Assembly: GCF_023074175.1 (NCBI RefSeq)
Contig: NZ_JADPKS010000022.1
Coordinates: 1-64,000, forward strand
Direction of reading: 5' to 3'
Source of the DNA: Bradyrhizobium sp. 139
Lineage (GTDB): Bacteria; Pseudomonadota; Alphaproteobacteria; Rhizobiales; Xanthobacteraceae
DNA length: 64,000 bases
In this document: positions 8,569 through 18,393 of the stretch, in pieces
Numbering within the stretch: the stretch's first letter is position 1
Layout of the letters: every line of letters starts with the position of its first letter
Notes under the pieces: model-generated
Told to the model about the DNA's origin: nothing
The model's database searches: none
The model's input: the letters and a program-made list of their open reading frames with translations, nothing else
Position numbers and translations under genes: made by a program

Positions 8569-8643
8569 GGCGGACTCCTTTACGCGATGGCTTCGTTAGA
8601 GCCGGACGAGACCGGGCTCGATACCTCCACGGAGGCGGTGCGC

Positions 8644-8795
8644 TCCCTCTCCCGCTTGCGGGGGAGGGTTGGGGTGGGGGTGTCTCCACAAGCGGGACCC
8701 CCCGTGCGGAGAGAGCCCTCACCCGGCACGCTCGGGACGATGCTTCGCATCGCCCGGAGCGCGCCGACCTCTCCCGCGCGCGGGAGGGGGGAAGC
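8644..8795. repeat. REP-type intergenic repeats, family 2 (copy a)
   Basis: Contains CCCTCTCCCGCTTGCGGGG with GAGGGTTGGGGTGGGGGTGT, then a second, imperfectly inverted unit ending in CTCTCCCGCGCGCGGGAGGG. The same kind of block is at 9905-10045 and 11494-11820. It fills the gap between the DUF1488 gene and the small gene at 8810. Confidence 0.7.
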
Positions 8796-8809
8796 GGCCG
8801 TGGCTGGCT

Positions 8810-9106
8810 TCAGCCGTCGCCGTTGAGCCTTGCGAAATCGTCGAACAACGCGGCCACCAGCGCGCGGTGGCGGGTGTCTTCGCTGGGCAGGCTCGCGGCA
8901 TAGAGGTTGAGCAGATGGCGCGCCTTCACGGCGGCCTCCGGCCAGGACGCGGCGGGCACCGTCATCATGCGGTTTTCGAGATCGGCCTCGCGCTCGCGCA
9001 GCTCCCTGACCTGGGACTCGACCTCGGCCAGCGCGCGGCGCAAATCGGTTGCCTTCTGTGCAGCCATGCCGCGATGGCTGTCGAGATCGACCGGGATGTC
9101 AGTCAT
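8810..9106 (-). CDS. Small coiled-coil hypothetical protein
   Basis: Encodes 98 residues from the ATG at 9106. Residues 17-50 (AAQKATDLRRALAEVESQVRELREREADLE region) look like a coiled coil; the rest is helical without known motif. The start codon overlaps the end of the upstream gene by eight bases (ATGACTGA), which argues for translational coupling and for this start rather than the longer frame. Confidence 0.65.
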   Translation of the reverse strand: MTDIPVDLDSHRGMAAQKATDLRRALAEVESQVRELREREADLENRMMTVPAASWPEAAVKARHLLNLYAASLPSEDTRHRALVAALFDDFARLNGDG

Positions 9107-9365
9107 TGGCGGCGCTCGCATCGGTCGCCTGCGCATCCGCAAGGTCGACCGAGCCGATCGACAGCATCTCCATCGCACCGCGCACGCCTTCGGCGGGCAC
9201 CGTGATCATGGTGGCCACGCGGCGATACGATGCGAACGACAGGCCGTCGATCATCTCCTCGTCGGTGACGACCTCATAGGCGCCCGCCGGCAACTCGCGC
9301 GCGATGCCGCGGATGTGGAATGGATGCTTGAAGGTGATGGTTTCTCGCCGCGAGCGGATGGACAT
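9099..9365 (-). CDS. Conserved hypothetical protein, 88 residues
   Basis: The ATG at 9365 gives MSIRSRRETITFKHPF and a compact beta-rich protein with ELPAGAYEVVTDEEMIDG and SFASYRRVATMITVPA. No known catalytic motif. It is translationally coupled to the downstream gene at 8810-9106. The longer frame reaching 9695 lacks a binding site and is not used. Confidence 0.65.
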   Translation of the reverse strand: MSIRSRRETITFKHPFHIRGIARELPAGAYEVVTDEEMIDGLSFASYRRVATMITVPAEGVRGAMEMLSIGSVDLADAQATDASAAND

Positions 9366-9759
9366 GCACGCCTGCCTTTCGAAGAAGGGGCCCCAACCGA
9401 CGCCAGCTCTGGCGAAGCATGCGCCCGTTGGGCGGCAATAGCCAGCCTTATCATCACGATGCGCGTGCACCGCGGTCGCAGCACGGACGCTCGCGCGCGA
9501 CGGTTTAACCCTCGCTATCGGCGTGGCGCAGGCGTAGGCTCGCGTCCATCGCCGCAGCTCGGAGTGGATCGTGCCGCAATTTGACGTTCCGCTGCTCGTT
9601 CTGCCGCGGACGTGCACGACCACCAATGCGGCCGTCGCGCTGCGGCTGGCGCGACAGCTCTTGCGCGAAGGCACCATGGACGTGCGCGTCTGCACGCCGC
9701 GGCCGGGTGCTGCAATCGGACCAACTCAGCGAATTCGAACCCCAGAGGAGACCGACATC
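9366..9759. other. Intergenic stretch, no clear gene
   Basis: Serves as the upstream region of both the minus-strand pair and the plus-strand small gene at 9760. An in-frame GTG at 9571 with a GGAG in front could extend that gene by 63 codons, but the extension looks like no known protein, so the short form is preferred. Confidence 0.4.
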
Positions 9760-9894
9760 ATGGCCAAGGGACAGCAACGCAGCAATCGCGAGACCAAGAA
9801 GCCGAAGAAGGACAAAACCAAGGTGATCGCCGCAGCCCCGACCCGCAAGGAAGCGAACTGGCAGCCGGATTTCGGGCCGGCGAAGAAGAAGTAG
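9760..9894 (+). CDS. Small basic protein, 44 residues
   Basis: Starts MAKGQQRSNRETKKPKKDK and ends FGPAKKK. An AGAGGAG site lies nine bases before the ATG at 9760. The protein is very rich in Lys and Arg and probably unstructured. Similar tiny basic proteins are common in Bradyrhizobium; function unknown, nucleic-acid binding would be a guess. Confidence 0.65.
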   Translation: MAKGQQRSNRETKKPKKDKTKVIAAAPTRKEANWQPDFGPAKKK

Positions 9895-9904
9895 GCACTC
9901 CTTT

Positions 9905-10045
9905 CGCCTTTCCCCGCGTGCGGGGAGAGGCCGGAATTTGCGTAGCAAATTCCGGGTGAGGGGGACTCTCCGCGAGTCCAACTCTCACCTCGCCCGGCGA
10001 GACTCCCCCTCACCCCAGCCCTCTCCCCGCAAGCGGGGCGAGGGA
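9905..10045. repeat. REP-type intergenic repeats, family 2 (copy b)
   Basis: Two inverted units. One carries TTTCCCCGCGTGCGGGGAGA. The other carries CCCTCTCCCCGCAAGCGGGG. They are separated by GGGTGAGGGGGACTCTCCGCG and its near inverse GGCGAGACTCCCCCTCACCC. The block forms a long cruciform-capable structure downstream of the small basic protein. Confidence 0.75.
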
Positions 10046-10134
10046 GCGGACCGCCGTCGCCGCCCCCATCGTCTCCTTTCCCCCACGCTTTTGCGCTATA
10101 CTCGCCCCGGTAGCATCGCCGGGAGGGGCGTGCC

Positions 10135-11466
10135 GTGGAGCATGAGCGCAACATCGACCACAACACCACGCCGAAAAATCTCGTCATCTGCTGCGACGGC
10201 ACCGGCAACGAGATCGGCGAAAACATCTCCAACGTCCTGAAGCTGTATCGCTGCCTGCGCAAGACCGACAAGACGTCGCCGCGGCAGCTGGTGTTCTACG
10301 ATCCCGGGGTCGGCACGATGACGGAGCCGTCGACGTGGCATCGCTGGAAGGCCAACCTCAATCTGGTGCTGGGGCTCGCCACCGGCTACGGGCTGGATGA
10401 CAATGTGCTGTCGGCCTATCGCTTCCTGGTCGAGCATTACGCTCCGGGCGACAAGATCTATCTGTTCGGCTTCTCGCGCGGCGCCTATACCGTGCGGGTG
10501 CTGGCGGGGCTGATCCACAAGATCGGGCTGATCTCGCCGGAGCAGGCCAACCTCGCAGGCAGCGGCCTCGTCGCCTACAAGCAATATTCCGGCACCGGGC
10601 GCGGCAACGACATCGAGGACCTCAACGACCTCGCCGTCGACGATCAGGGACCGCTGCCGAAGGACGCGTTCGACCTTGCCGCGCAATTCGCGCGCATCAC
10701 CTCGACGCGCTGGCCGACCATCCATTTCATCGGTGTCTGGGACACGGTGGCGAGCGTGATCGTGCCGCGGCGCGACAACCTCTTCTATCTGTTCAGCCTG
10801 GAGGAGCTCGCCTTCACGCTGCGCAATCCCAGCGTCAACATCTTCCGGCAGGCGATCGCGATCGACGAGCGGCGCTGCATGTTCCGCCTCAAGGTGTGGG
10901 AGGCGCCGCAGGACTATTGGCGCAACCGCTACGTGCCAGACGAGAAGAAGGAGCCGCAGGACATCCTGCAGGTGTGGTTCGCCGGCGTGCATGGCGATGT
11001 CGGTGGCGGCTATGCGGAGGCCGAGAGCGGCGATTCCAAATATCCGCTGCTGTGGATGATCGAGCAAGCGGCCAAAGCGGGCCTGAACTTCAATCCGCGC
11101 ACGGTCAACCAGCTCGCCTTCGGCATCCAGCGCAAGAACTCACCGTTCCACTACGTCGCGCCGGCTTACACCGGCAAGACCGGCATGCTGCACAATTCGA
11201 TGACGGCACTCTGGCGCGCGCTGGAGTATCTGCCGAAGAGCGCGAGGTACAAGGAATGGCCGGAGCGGAAGGTGTTGTTGGGCTTCTACATCCCCGATTG
11301 CGAACCGCGCGTCATTCCGGAAGGCGCGCATGTGCATGAGAGCGTGCTGAAGCGGATGGCGGTGGAGCCGGGCTACCGGCCGGTGAATTTGCCGAAGGAC
11401 TATGTGACGGTGCCGATGCCGGTGGGGCCGCAGCATGCGGAGCCAGGGGAGATTGTGACGGGCTGA
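10135..11466 (+). CDS. DUF2235 alpha/beta-hydrolase family protein
   Basis: Encodes 443 residues from a GTG at 10135 with GGGAGGGG (10121-10128) in front. LVICCDGTGNEIG near the N-terminus and LFGFSRGAYTVRVLAG (nucleophile Ser114 in GFSRG) are hallmarks of DUF2235, a hydrolase family that includes Tle1 phospholipase effectors of type VI secretion and many uncharacterised cytosolic enzymes. The segment GVWDTVAS and the DVGGGYAE motif (probable catalytic acid/His region) are also present. No signal peptide and no Vgr/Hcp or immunity gene nearby, so an effector role is not supported here. Stands as a single gene between two REP blocks. Confidence 0.85.
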   Translation: MEHERNIDHNTTPKNLVICCDGTGNEIGENISNVLKLYRCLRKTDKTSPRQLVFYDPGVGTMTEPSTWHRWKANLNLVLGLATGYGLDDNVLSAYRFLVEHYAPGDKIYLFGFSRGAYTVRVLAGLIHKIGLISPEQANLAGSGLVAYKQYSGTGRGNDIEDLNDLAVDDQGPLPKDAFDLAAQFARITSTRWPTIHFIGVWDTVASVIVPRRDNLFYLFSLEELAFTLRNPSVNIFRQAIAIDERRCMFRLKVWEAPQDYWRNRYVPDEKKEPQDILQVWFAGVHGDVGGGYAEAESGDSKYPLLWMIEQAAKAGLNFNPRTVNQLAFGIQRKNSPFHYVAPAYTGKTGMLHNSMTALWRALEYLPKSARYKEWPERKVLLGFYIPDCEPRVIPEGAHVHESVLKRMAVEPGYRPVNLPKDYVTVPMPVGPQHAEPGEIVTG

Positions 11467-11493
11467 GGTGGACCCGCGCGGCACGCTGTCCTC

Positions 11494-11820
11494 CCTTCTC
11501 CCCTTGTGGAGAAGGTGGCGCGAAGCGCCGGATGAGGGGTTCTCTCCGCGAATTGAGATAAGAGTGGGATTCGCGGAGAGAAACCCCTCACCCGTCTCGC
11601 CGCTTCGCGGCGATCCCCCCTCTCCCACAAGGGGCTAAGGCATGCACACATCTCAAAAATGGAATCTAATACAGGGACTTAGATGACCCCGGATTTCGGA
11701 ACCGCCCAAAGAGCGGTCGGTCAGCTATCATTGAAAAGACTCGCGCTTTCTATGGGTGCTGACCAACGACCGAAAGATGTGTGCACGCCTTAGCCCACAA
11801 GGGGAGAGGGGAAGCACTCC
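11494..11820. repeat. REP-type intergenic repeats, family 2 (copy c), interrupted by a MITE-like insertion
   Basis: The block begins with TTCTCCCCTTGTGGAGAA and continues with GGATGAGGGGTTCTC and its inverse. Removing the insertion at 11633-11795 plus one target copy restores CCCCTCTCCCACAAGGGG followed by AGAGGGG, a near-perfect hairpin with the usual family-2 sequence. Confidence 0.75.
11633..11795. mobile_element. MITE-like element, 163 bp, with 21-bp terminal inverted repeats and 7-bp target duplication
   Basis: The left end GGCTAAGGCATGCACACATC (plus T) and the right end are inverted copies differing at one position. Both sides are flanked by CACAAGG (11626-11632 and 11796-11802), a perfect direct repeat that fits a target-site duplication. 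The interior (about 120 bp) has no reading frame of note. No transposase is in the window, so it would depend on an IS elsewhere with the same ends. The family was not identified. Confidence 0.7.
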
Positions 11821-11954
11821 ACCTCGCTACCGCCGTCTCCATTCGCCGCTACTTTTCATTAAAATTCTCCGCGCTGCCTTAGCCGGATCGCATCATCTTT
11901 CTTCCATCATGATCGCGAGCCCACCGCGACCTGCGGAATTGGAGGAGAGTGCCA

Positions 11955-12200
11955 ATGCATCCGCGCCGACATGCCCGCGTGAAACCCGCCGGCCTGGTGT
12001 CCCGCCAGGCCAAGATCATCACCGACCCGCGCGCGCCGGTGATCCCCTGCACGTTGATCGACTACTCGCCCGGCGGCGCCTGCGTCGATCTCGGCGGGCA
12101 GGTGACGATCCCCGACAGGTTCGAGCTGCTGCACGTCAACACCAAGAAGCGCTGCCGCGTCGCCTGGAAGCGCGGCACGCGGGTGGGCGTGGTGTTCTGA
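11955..12200 (+). CDS. PilZ-domain protein
   Basis: Encodes 81 residues from the ATG at 11955, six bases after GGAGGAGA (11941-11948). The arrangement RRHARVKPAG at the N-terminus and LIDYSPGGACVDLGG later fits the c-di-GMP-binding RxxxR and D/NxSxxG motifs of PilZ domains, although the first motif (RRHARVK) is compact. The last part CRVAWKRGTRVGVVF is the usual PilZ C-terminus. Single-domain PilZ proteins act as c-di-GMP receptors; the target is unknown. Confidence 0.8.
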   Translation: MHPRRHARVKPAGLVSRQAKIITDPRAPVIPCTLIDYSPGGACVDLGGQVTIPDRFELLHVNTKKRCRVAWKRGTRVGVVF

Positions 12201-12224
12201 GGCGCGCTGCGCGCTGACCCTCCG

Positions 12225-12632
12225 CTACTTCCGCATCCGCGCTTTCGCGCCGGCGACGATCTGCATGGCGACGCCGGCGATCCAGCCGAACAGAGCGAGC
12301 CAGGTCCACGCCATGTGCGGATCGAGGTGCAGCACGATGACGGCGACGGAGGCGAGTGCGGTGAGCGTGGCGCAGAGCGTGCCGGCAGAGCTCAACAATT
12401 CCGCGGCGTCGATGCTGCTGTGCGCGTCGTCGAAGGGAAGCTGCGGCGTGTCGATGCCGAGATAGAAGCCGACGAAGCCGAGCAGCATCATCAGCAGCAG
12501 GAAGCCCTGCGTGGTGAGCGGCGCGATCGCCGAGCCGACATAGGCGCCGACGAACAGCCCGCACGCCGCGCCTGCCATCGCAAGGCCCACGCGCTCGATG
12601 ACGTGGGCAGCCTTCCGGACACGAAACCGCAT
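12225..12632 (-). CDS. Multi-span inner membrane protein, hypothetical
   Basis: Encodes 135 residues from the ATG at 12632, with GGAGG upstream on the minus strand. Four hydrophobic segments can be seen (about 15-35, 40-60, 85-105, 110-128), separated by the acidic stretch LPFDDAHSSIDAAELL. The C-terminus is basic (AGAKARMRK). No recognised family. Confidence 0.7.
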   Translation of the reverse strand: MRFRVRKAAHVIERVGLAMAGAACGLFVGAYVGSAIAPLTTQGFLLLMMLLGFVGFYLGIDTPQLPFDDAHSSIDAAELLSSAGTLCATLTALASVAVIVLHLDPHMAWTWLALFGWIAGVAMQIVAGAKARMRK

Positions 12633-12956
12633 GGCGGGCCTCCGTGATACCTCGGATGTGCGCAGGTTAGGCCAGTTTCGGGGGAGGTGAAAGGCGAGGA
12701 ATTTTACCGGTGCGTGAGCGTGGAGAGGGGCGAAAAGTTCCGCCACTTTCTCCGCTGTCGTCCCGGACAAGCGCGCCCCAAGCGCGCCGATCCGGGAGCC
12801 ATAACCACAGGATGTGATTTGGCGAAGACTCGTAGTCGCCGACTTCGTGCGACAACTCCTCGCTGTGGTTATGGATCCCGGATCTGCGCTTGCGCTTGTC
12901 CGGGACGACAATCGAGTTGGAGGCGCTGCTATCGCGCCTGAACCCCGCACGCGCCC
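12633..12956. other. Intergenic stretch, mostly repeat
   Basis: Carries the upstream region of the membrane-protein gene and the family-3 repeat at 12756-12909. No gene supported. Confidence 0.6.
12756..12909. repeat. Long inverted intergenic repeat, family 3 (copy a)
   Basis: Starts TGTCGTCCCGGACAAGCGC and ends GCGCTTGTCCGGGACGAC, with inner arms GGAGCCATAACCACAG and CTGTGGTTATGGATCC. A related copy lies at 17220-17384. The arms can form a long stem. Confidence 0.8.
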
Positions 12957-14069
12957 TCACCGCGCTCCGAACGTCGTCTTTCCGAACAGCGCCTTTTGCG
13001 TCGGGGGCTGCGAGCGCCAATATTGCGGCGGCGCCTCGACCTCGCCGCCGACCTCGGCGGCAGCATGCCAGCCCCAGCGGGGGTCGTAGAGGATGCCACG
13101 GGCGAGCGCGATCATGTCGGCCTTGCCGGATCCAACGATCTCTTCCGCCTGTTTGGCTTCGGTGATCAGGCCCACGGCCATGGTGGGCAATCCCGCCACG
13201 CGCTTGATGGCGTCGGCGAACTGCACCTGATAGCCGGGGCCGAGCGGAATCTTCTGCAGCGGCGAGACGCCGCCGGAGGAGGCATCGATCCAGTCGACGC
13301 CGCGCGCCTTCAGCGCTTTGGCAAATTCAATCGTCTGCGCGAGATCCCAGCCGCCCTCGACCCAATCGGTCGACGACACCCGGATGCCGACCGGCTTGTC
13401 GTGCGGAAACACGCTGCGCACCGCGTCGTACACCTCTAGCGGAAAGCGCATGCGATTTTCGAGCGAGCCGCCATATTCGTCGGTGCGCCTGTTCGAAATC
13501 GGCGACAGGAACTGATGCAGGAGATAGCCGTGCGCGCCGTGCAGCTCGATCGCGTCGATGCCGAGCCGGGCCGCGCGCCTGGCGCTGTCGACGAAGGCGT
13601 CGCGGATGCGCGCAAGACCGGCCGCATCCAACGCCAGCGGCGCGGCCTCGCCCTCCTTGTGCGGCAGCGCCGATGGTCCCACCGTCTGCCAGCCGCCCGC
13701 ACTCACCGGAATGAGCTGGCCGCCGTCCCAGGGCCGCGCGCTCGACGCTTTGCGCCCCGCATGCGCGAGCTGCATCGCAATCGCCGTCGAGGAATGTTTT
13801 CGCACGGAGGTCATGATCTGCTTCAGCGCCGCCTCGCAGGCATCGCTGTAGAGCCCGAGGCAGCCCGGCGTGATGCGGCCGATCGCCTCGACATGGGTCG
13901 CCTCGATGCAGAACATCGCAGCCCCCGACAGCGCGAGGTTGTTGATATGGGTGAAATGCCAGTCGGTGGCGACGCCGTCGTCGGCCGAATACTGGCACAT
14001 CGGCGACACCACGATGCGGTTCTTCAGCGTCAGGCCGCGCAGCTTGATCGAGGAAAACAGGGCGCTCAT
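12957..14069 (-). CDS. NADH:flavin oxidoreductase/NADPH dehydrogenase, old yellow enzyme family (YqjM/XenA type)
   Basis: FMN-dependent TIM-barrel ene-reductase of 370 residues; the start ATG at 14069 gives MSALFSSIKLRGLTLKNRIVVSPMCQYSA, the typical N-terminus with the active-site PMCQYSA Cys of the YqjM class. The HGAHGYLLHQFLSPISNRRTDEYGG motif and the C-terminal MIALARGILYDPRW are conserved FMN/phosphate-binding elements. These enzymes reduce activated C=C bonds of electrophiles or xenobiotics. Single transcription unit; the ribosome binding site is weak. Confidence 0.93.
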   Translation of the reverse strand: MSALFSSIKLRGLTLKNRIVVSPMCQYSADDGVATDWHFTHINNLALSGAAMFCIEATHVEAIGRITPGCLGLYSDACEAALKQIMTSVRKHSSTAIAMQLAHAGRKASSARPWDGGQLIPVSAGGWQTVGPSALPHKEGEAAPLALDAAGLARIRDAFVDSARRAARLGIDAIELHGAHGYLLHQFLSPISNRRTDEYGGSLENRMRFPLEVYDAVRSVFPHDKPVGIRVSSTDWVEGGWDLAQTIEFAKALKARGVDWIDASSGGVSPLQKIPLGPGYQVQFADAIKRVAGLPTMAVGLITEAKQAEEIVGSGKADMIALARGILYDPRWGWHAAAEVGGEVEAPPQYWRSQPPTQKALFGKTTFGAR

Positions 14070-14218
14070 GCGGGAGTTCCGGCGGATGGAGGACGATGGG
14101 GAGAGTGTAGTGAGGGAAGCGCGGATTGCCAGCCGCGTAAGGGGCATGCCCGCCAGCGATGCTATGCATTGCGGCGGCGGATTTGGTGCCAGCCTGCCTG
14201 CGCTCGCAATGACGGGTG

Positions 14219-15313
14219 CTACTCCACCAGCGTGAACTGCAGCAGCAGCGTGCGCTGGAGCATCGAGAAATTATCGTCCGATACCAGCGTCAGCACGGTC
14301 TCGCCCTCGGGCGTGACGTGGGCGTCGATGCCTTCCATGTTATCGATCTCGTGGCCGAGATCGGCGGCAAACAGCGCTGGGCCGTCGACCAGCGCGTTCG
14401 GCGCGACGGATTTCAGCGGGATCGCGCGGATGCGGATGTTGACGCCGGTGAACCAGGAGAATCTGCGTTCGAGGATCAGCAGCTCGCCCGAAGGCAGCAG
14501 CACGGCGTCGCTGATGTCGAACTTGTCGGTGCGGCGCACGCTGAACTGGCCGGGCGTGGGGCCGCCGATCAGGAACGCGACCAGATTGCCGTCGGCATCG
14601 AGCCCGCGCTCGGAGAACGCGATCAGGGTGCCCGGGAGCGGCTGGCCCTTTGACATTTCCTTGGGCACGAACACCAGCGCTTCGAGCCCCTTGTTGTAGG
14701 GCAGCTTGCGCACGGCGGGCGGCGTCGGCAGCACCTCGCCGCGGGCGCGTGTGCCGCCCTTGGCGAGATCGAAGCGCATGATCTGGTTGACGCGCTCGAG
14801 CCCGACATAAACGAGGGAGCCGTCGCGCGCGAGCGACTCGGTATCGTACCAGAGCCGTTTCTCCGTGATCGGCCGGCCCTCCGCATTGAGCATCGGCGCT
14901 GCCTCGACATCGTCGAGCCCGATCATCTTGTCGCCGGAATAGCGGATGGCGCCGGTGAACCAGCCGCCCTGGTCGGAGATTGCGAGGAAGCGCTCGCCCT
15001 TCGCATCGAGCCGGATGCCGGACAGGCCGCCGAAGCCGCGATAGGGCGAGGTCAACACCAGCCCGCTGCGATATTGCAGCGAGCCGAAGCGCACGCGCGA
15101 GCGGTCGCGCGGCTCGAAATTGGGAATCGGACGCGCATTCACCTCGATGCTGACCGGCGCGGTGACGGCATGCTCGAGCTGCGCGGTGACCTGAGCTGTT
15201 CTTGGTGGCGGCTCGGTCGCAGGCTGCGCCTGCGCCAGGCGGGAGATTGCGAGAGTGGAAAATCCCGCCGCCGCATGGCCCAGAAAGCTGCGGCGGGATC
15301 GATGCGTGCTCAC
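14219..15313 (-). CDS. Esterase-like activity of phytase family protein, Tat-exported
   Basis: Encodes 364 residues. The N-terminus [28 protein letters not shown] is a twin-arginine signal peptide. The mature part ([25 protein letters not shown], then NKGLEALVF and DNMEGIDAH) matches the phytase-like esterase domain, a beta-propeller found in periplasmic proteins. Its GTG start overlaps the stop of cobT by four bases (GTGA), so it is translationally coupled to the cobaltochelatase genes. Substrate unknown; a role linked to cobalamin is not shown. Confidence 0.85.
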   Translation of the reverse strand: MSTHRSRRSFLGHAAAGFSTLAISRLAQAQPATEPPPRTAQVTAQLEHAVTAPVSIEVNARPIPNFEPRDRSRVRFGSLQYRSGLVLTSPYRGFGGLSGIRLDAKGERFLAISDQGGWFTGAIRYSGDKMIGLDDVEAAPMLNAEGRPITEKRLWYDTESLARDGSLVYVGLERVNQIMRFDLAKGGTRARGEVLPTPPAVRKLPYNKGLEALVFVPKEMSKGQPLPGTLIAFSERGLDADGNLVAFLIGGPTPGQFSVRRTDKFDISDAVLLPSGELLILERRFSWFTGVNIRIRAIPLKSVAPNALVDGPALFAADLGHEIDNMEGIDAHVTPEGETVLTLVSDDNFSMLQRTLLLQFTLVE

Positions 15314-17208
15314 GAATGCAATTTGCGTCGCGGGCGACCGGCCGGCTGGGTGGGCGCTGTGTTGGTCTCGCTGAACAGCTCGGCGAGCTTTTCGGTGATG
15401 GCGCCGCCGAGTTCTTCCGCATCCACGATCGTCACCGCGCGGCGATAGTAGCGCGTCACGTCATGGCCGATGCCGATCGCGATCAGCTCGACCGGCGAGC
15501 GGGTCTCGATCTCCTCGATGATGTGGCGCAGATGCCGCTCGAGATAGTTGCCGGCATTGACCGACAGGGTGGAATCGTCGACCGGCGCACCGTCCGAGAT
15601 CATCATCAGGATCTTGCGCTGCTCGGGGCGGCCGAGCAGGCGCTTGTGCGCCCAGTCCAGCGCCTCGCCGTCGATATTCTCCTTCAGCAGCCCCTCGCGC
15701 ATCATCAGGCCAAGGTTTTTCCGCGCACGGCGCCACGGGGCGTCGGCGGATTTGTAGATGATGTGGCGGAGATCGTTGAGGCGGCCGGGATTGGCCGGCT
15801 TGCCGGCGGCAAGCCAGGCTTCGCGCGATTGCCCGCCCTTCCAGGCGCGCGTGGTAAAGCCCAAGATCTCGACCTTGACGCCGCAACGCTCCAGCGTGCG
15901 CGCGAGAATGTCGGCGCAAGTCGCCGCCACCGTAATGGGGCGTCCGCGCATCGAGCCGGAATTGTCGAGCAGCAGCGTCACCACGGTGTCGCGGAACGTC
16001 GCCTCCTTCTCGTGCATGAAGGATAGCGGGTGATAGGGATCGGTCACCACGCGCGACAGCCGCGCGGGATCCAAAATGCCCTCTTCGAGATCGAACTCCC
16101 AGGCGCGGTTCTGCTGCGCCATCAAGCGCCTCTGAAGGCGGTTGGCGAGGCGGGCGACGATGCCCTGCAGATGCGCGAGCTGCTTGTCGAGATAGGCGCG
16201 CAGGCGCTCCAGCTCGTCATGGTCGCAGAGATCTTCGGCGGCGATGATCTCGTCGAATTTCGGCGCAAAGGCATGATATTCCGGCCCGCGCGGCTCGTTG
16301 GCGCCGCGCGAATTCGGCCGCGTGGCCTCGCCCGGCGTCTCGTCATCGCCGAGCTCGCCGTCGTCGAAGGTGTCGGAAGTCGAGGCCTGCGCGCTTTCCA
16401 TCGCGCTCTCGCTCATCTCCTCGCTCGAGGCCTGCGCCTGGTCGGCGCTCATCTCCTGCGCGGCATCGGAATCGGGCGAGCCTTCGGCGCCGGACTGATC
16501 GTTGTCGCCGTCGCGGTTTTCCTCGTCGTCGTCGTCTTCGCTGTCGGCGCTGCGCTCGTCGCCGAGCTCGAGCGCGGTCAACAGGTCATGCACGGCGTCG
16601 CCGAACCGGGTCTGGTCCTCGACCAGGCCATCGAGCCGGTCGAGCCGCCTGCCGATCTTGTCTTCGAGAATGGGACGCCAGAGATCGACCACTTTTTTCG
16701 CGGCGGTCGGCGGCGCCATGCCGGTCAGGCGCTCGCGCACCAGCATCGCCAGCGCATCCGCCAGCGGCGCATCGGCACGGTCGGTGATCTCGTCGAACTT
16801 GCCGCGATGGAAATGATCGTCGAGCATCGCGGTGAGGTTCTTCGCAACGCCGGCCATGCGGCGCGCGCCGATCGCCTCGACCCGGGCCTGCTCGACCGCC
16901 TCGAACACGCCGCGTGCCTGCGGATTGCCGGGCATCAGCTTGCGATGCAGCTTTGCATCATGACAGGCGATCTTGAGCGCGATGGAATCGGCGTGGCCGC
17001 GCACGATCGCCGCATCGCGCTTGGTCATTTTTCGCGCGGGCTCCGGCAGCCGCGCCTTGCCGGGCGCGAGCCCGGGACGCTCGGCGGCAAAGCTGACGTC
17101 GAGCTCGGGCGATTTCGCGATCGCCTTCAGGCAGGAGGCCACCGAGCGCTTGAATGGCTCGGTCGGCGCTTCCTTGGTGTTGCGGAATTTGCTGTTGGAG
17201 GTGGTCAT
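15310..17208 (-). CDS. cobT: Cobaltochelatase subunit CobT
   Basis: The aerobic cobalamin pathway inserts cobalt into hydrogenobyrinic acid a,c-diamide using CobN with the CobS-CobT AAA/VWA complex. This 632-residue protein has the usual layout: helical N-terminal part, a very acidic middle (about 220-300, Asp/Glu/Ser runs), and a C-terminal von Willebrand A domain with the MIDAS motif DNSGSMRG. The ATG at 17208 is the start used; an upstream frame to 17253 runs into a repeat. Downstream of cobS with only a repeat-filled gap, so probably the same operon. CobN is not in the window. Confidence 0.95.
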   Translation of the reverse strand: MTTSNSKFRNTKEAPTEPFKRSVASCLKAIAKSPELDVSFAAERPGLAPGKARLPEPARKMTKRDAAIVRGHADSIALKIACHDAKLHRKLMPGNPQARGVFEAVEQARVEAIGARRMAGVAKNLTAMLDDHFHRGKFDEITDRADAPLADALAMLVRERLTGMAPPTAAKKVVDLWRPILEDKIGRRLDRLDGLVEDQTRFGDAVHDLLTALELGDERSADSEDDDDEENRDGDNDQSGAEGSPDSDAAQEMSADQAQASSEEMSESAMESAQASTSDTFDDGELGDDETPGEATRPNSRGANEPRGPEYHAFAPKFDEIIAAEDLCDHDELERLRAYLDKQLAHLQGIVARLANRLQRRLMAQQNRAWEFDLEEGILDPARLSRVVTDPYHPLSFMHEKEATFRDTVVTLLLDNSGSMRGRPITVAATCADILARTLERCGVKVEILGFTTRAWKGGQSREAWLAAGKPANPGRLNDLRHIIYKSADAPWRRARKNLGLMMREGLLKENIDGEALDWAHKRLLGRPEQRKILMMISDGAPVDDSTLSVNAGNYLERHLRHIIEEIETRSPVELIAIGIGHDVTRYYRRAVTIVDAEELGGAITEKLAELFSETNTAPTQPAGRPRRKLHS

Positions 17209-17219
17209 GTCGATCTCAC

Positions 17220-17384
17220 CGTCGTCCCCGCGAAGGCGGGGACCCATAGCCACAGGGAGCGGTTATTGAGCGCACTGACGGCCCCGATCTTCGCGACAAC
17301 CACGTCCTGTGGTTATGGGTCCCGGCTCTGTGCTTCCTCCCGACGGCGTTTCGCGCCGCCAGGAGTGCGCTTGTCCGGGACGAC
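17220..17384. repeat. Long inverted intergenic repeat, family 3 (copy b)
   Basis: Begins CGTCGTCCCCGCGAAGGCGG and ends CTTGTCCGGGACGAC, with inner arms CCCATAGCCACAGG and CCTGTGGTTATGGG. It lies between cobS and cobT in the same operon, where it could affect mRNA stability. Confidence 0.75.
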
Positions 17385-17394
17385 ATCTCAAACC

Positions 17395-18393
17395 TTAGCT
17401 CAGCGCCACGTTGACCGCCGATTCCGGCAGCTCCGCGTTGAAGCAGCGCTGGTAGAACTCGGCGACCAGGGGACGTTCGAGCTCGTCGCATTTGTTGAGG
17501 AAGGTGACGCGGAAGGCGAAGCCGATATCGCCGAAGATGTCGGCGTTCTCAGCCCAGGTGATCACCGTGCGCGGGCTCATCACCGTCGACAGATCGCCGT
17601 TGGCGAAGGCGTTGCGGGTGAGGTCCGCAAGGCGAACCATCTTGTTGACGATGTCGCGGCCCTCCTGCGTGCGATAGTGCTTGGCCTTGGCCAGCACGAT
17701 CTCCACTTCCTCGTCATGGCTGAGATAGTTCAGCGTGGTGACGATCGACCAGCGGTCCATCTGGCCCTGGTTAATCTGCTGGGTGCCGTGATAGAGGCCC
17801 GAAGTGTCGCCGAGGCCGACAGTGTTGGCGGTCGAGAACATGCGGAACGCCGGATGCGGCTTGATCACCTTGTTCTGGTCGAGCAGCGTCAGGCGGCCCG
17901 AGACCTCAAGCACGCGCTGGATCACGAACATCACGTCCGGACGGCCGGCGTCATATTCGTCGAACACCAGCGCGACGTTGTGCTGCAGCGCCCAGGGCAG
18001 GATGCCGTCGCGGAATTCGGTGACCTGCTTGCCGTCGCGGACCACGATCGAGTCTTTGCCGACGAGATCGATACGGCTGATGTGGCTGTCGAGGTTGACG
18101 CGCACGCAGGGCCAGTTCAGCCGGGCGGCGACCTGCTCGATATGGGTGGATTTGCCGGTGCCGTGATAGCCGGTCACCATCACGCGGCGATTCCTGGAGA
18201 AGCCGGCGAGAATGGCGAGCGTGGTGGCGCGGTCGAAACGATAGTCGGAGTCAACTTCCGGTACGTGAGGATCGACTTCGGAATAGGCCGGCACTTCGAG
18301 ATCGGTATCGATCCCGAACACCTGGCGCACCGACACCTTCATGTCGGGCAGACCGGAAACTTCCTCAACTTTGGACATGGCGGCGGTCGTCAT
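17395..18393 (-). CDS. cobS: Cobaltochelatase subunit CobS
   Basis: AAA+ ATPase of 332 residues that powers cobalt insertion with CobT and CobN. The P-loop GYHGTGKST, Walker [11 protein letters not shown] and sensor-1 region FSTANTVG are intact. GGAGG lies five bases before the ATG at 18393; the length equals that of known CobS. First gene of the cobS-cobT-phytase-like unit. Confidence 0.96.
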   Translation of the reverse strand: MTTAAMSKVEEVSGLPDMKVSVRQVFGIDTDLEVPAYSEVDPHVPEVDSDYRFDRATTLAILAGFSRNRRVMVTGYHGTGKSTHIEQVAARLNWPCVRVNLDSHISRIDLVGKDSIVVRDGKQVTEFRDGILPWALQHNVALVFDEYDAGRPDVMFVIQRVLEVSGRLTLLDQNKVIKPHPAFRMFSTANTVGLGDTSGLYHGTQQINQGQMDRWSIVTTLNYLSHDEEVEIVLAKAKHYRTQEGRDIVNKMVRLADLTRNAFANGDLSTVMSPRTVITWAENADIFGDIGFAFRVTFLNKCDELERPLVAEFYQRCFNAELPESAVNVALS

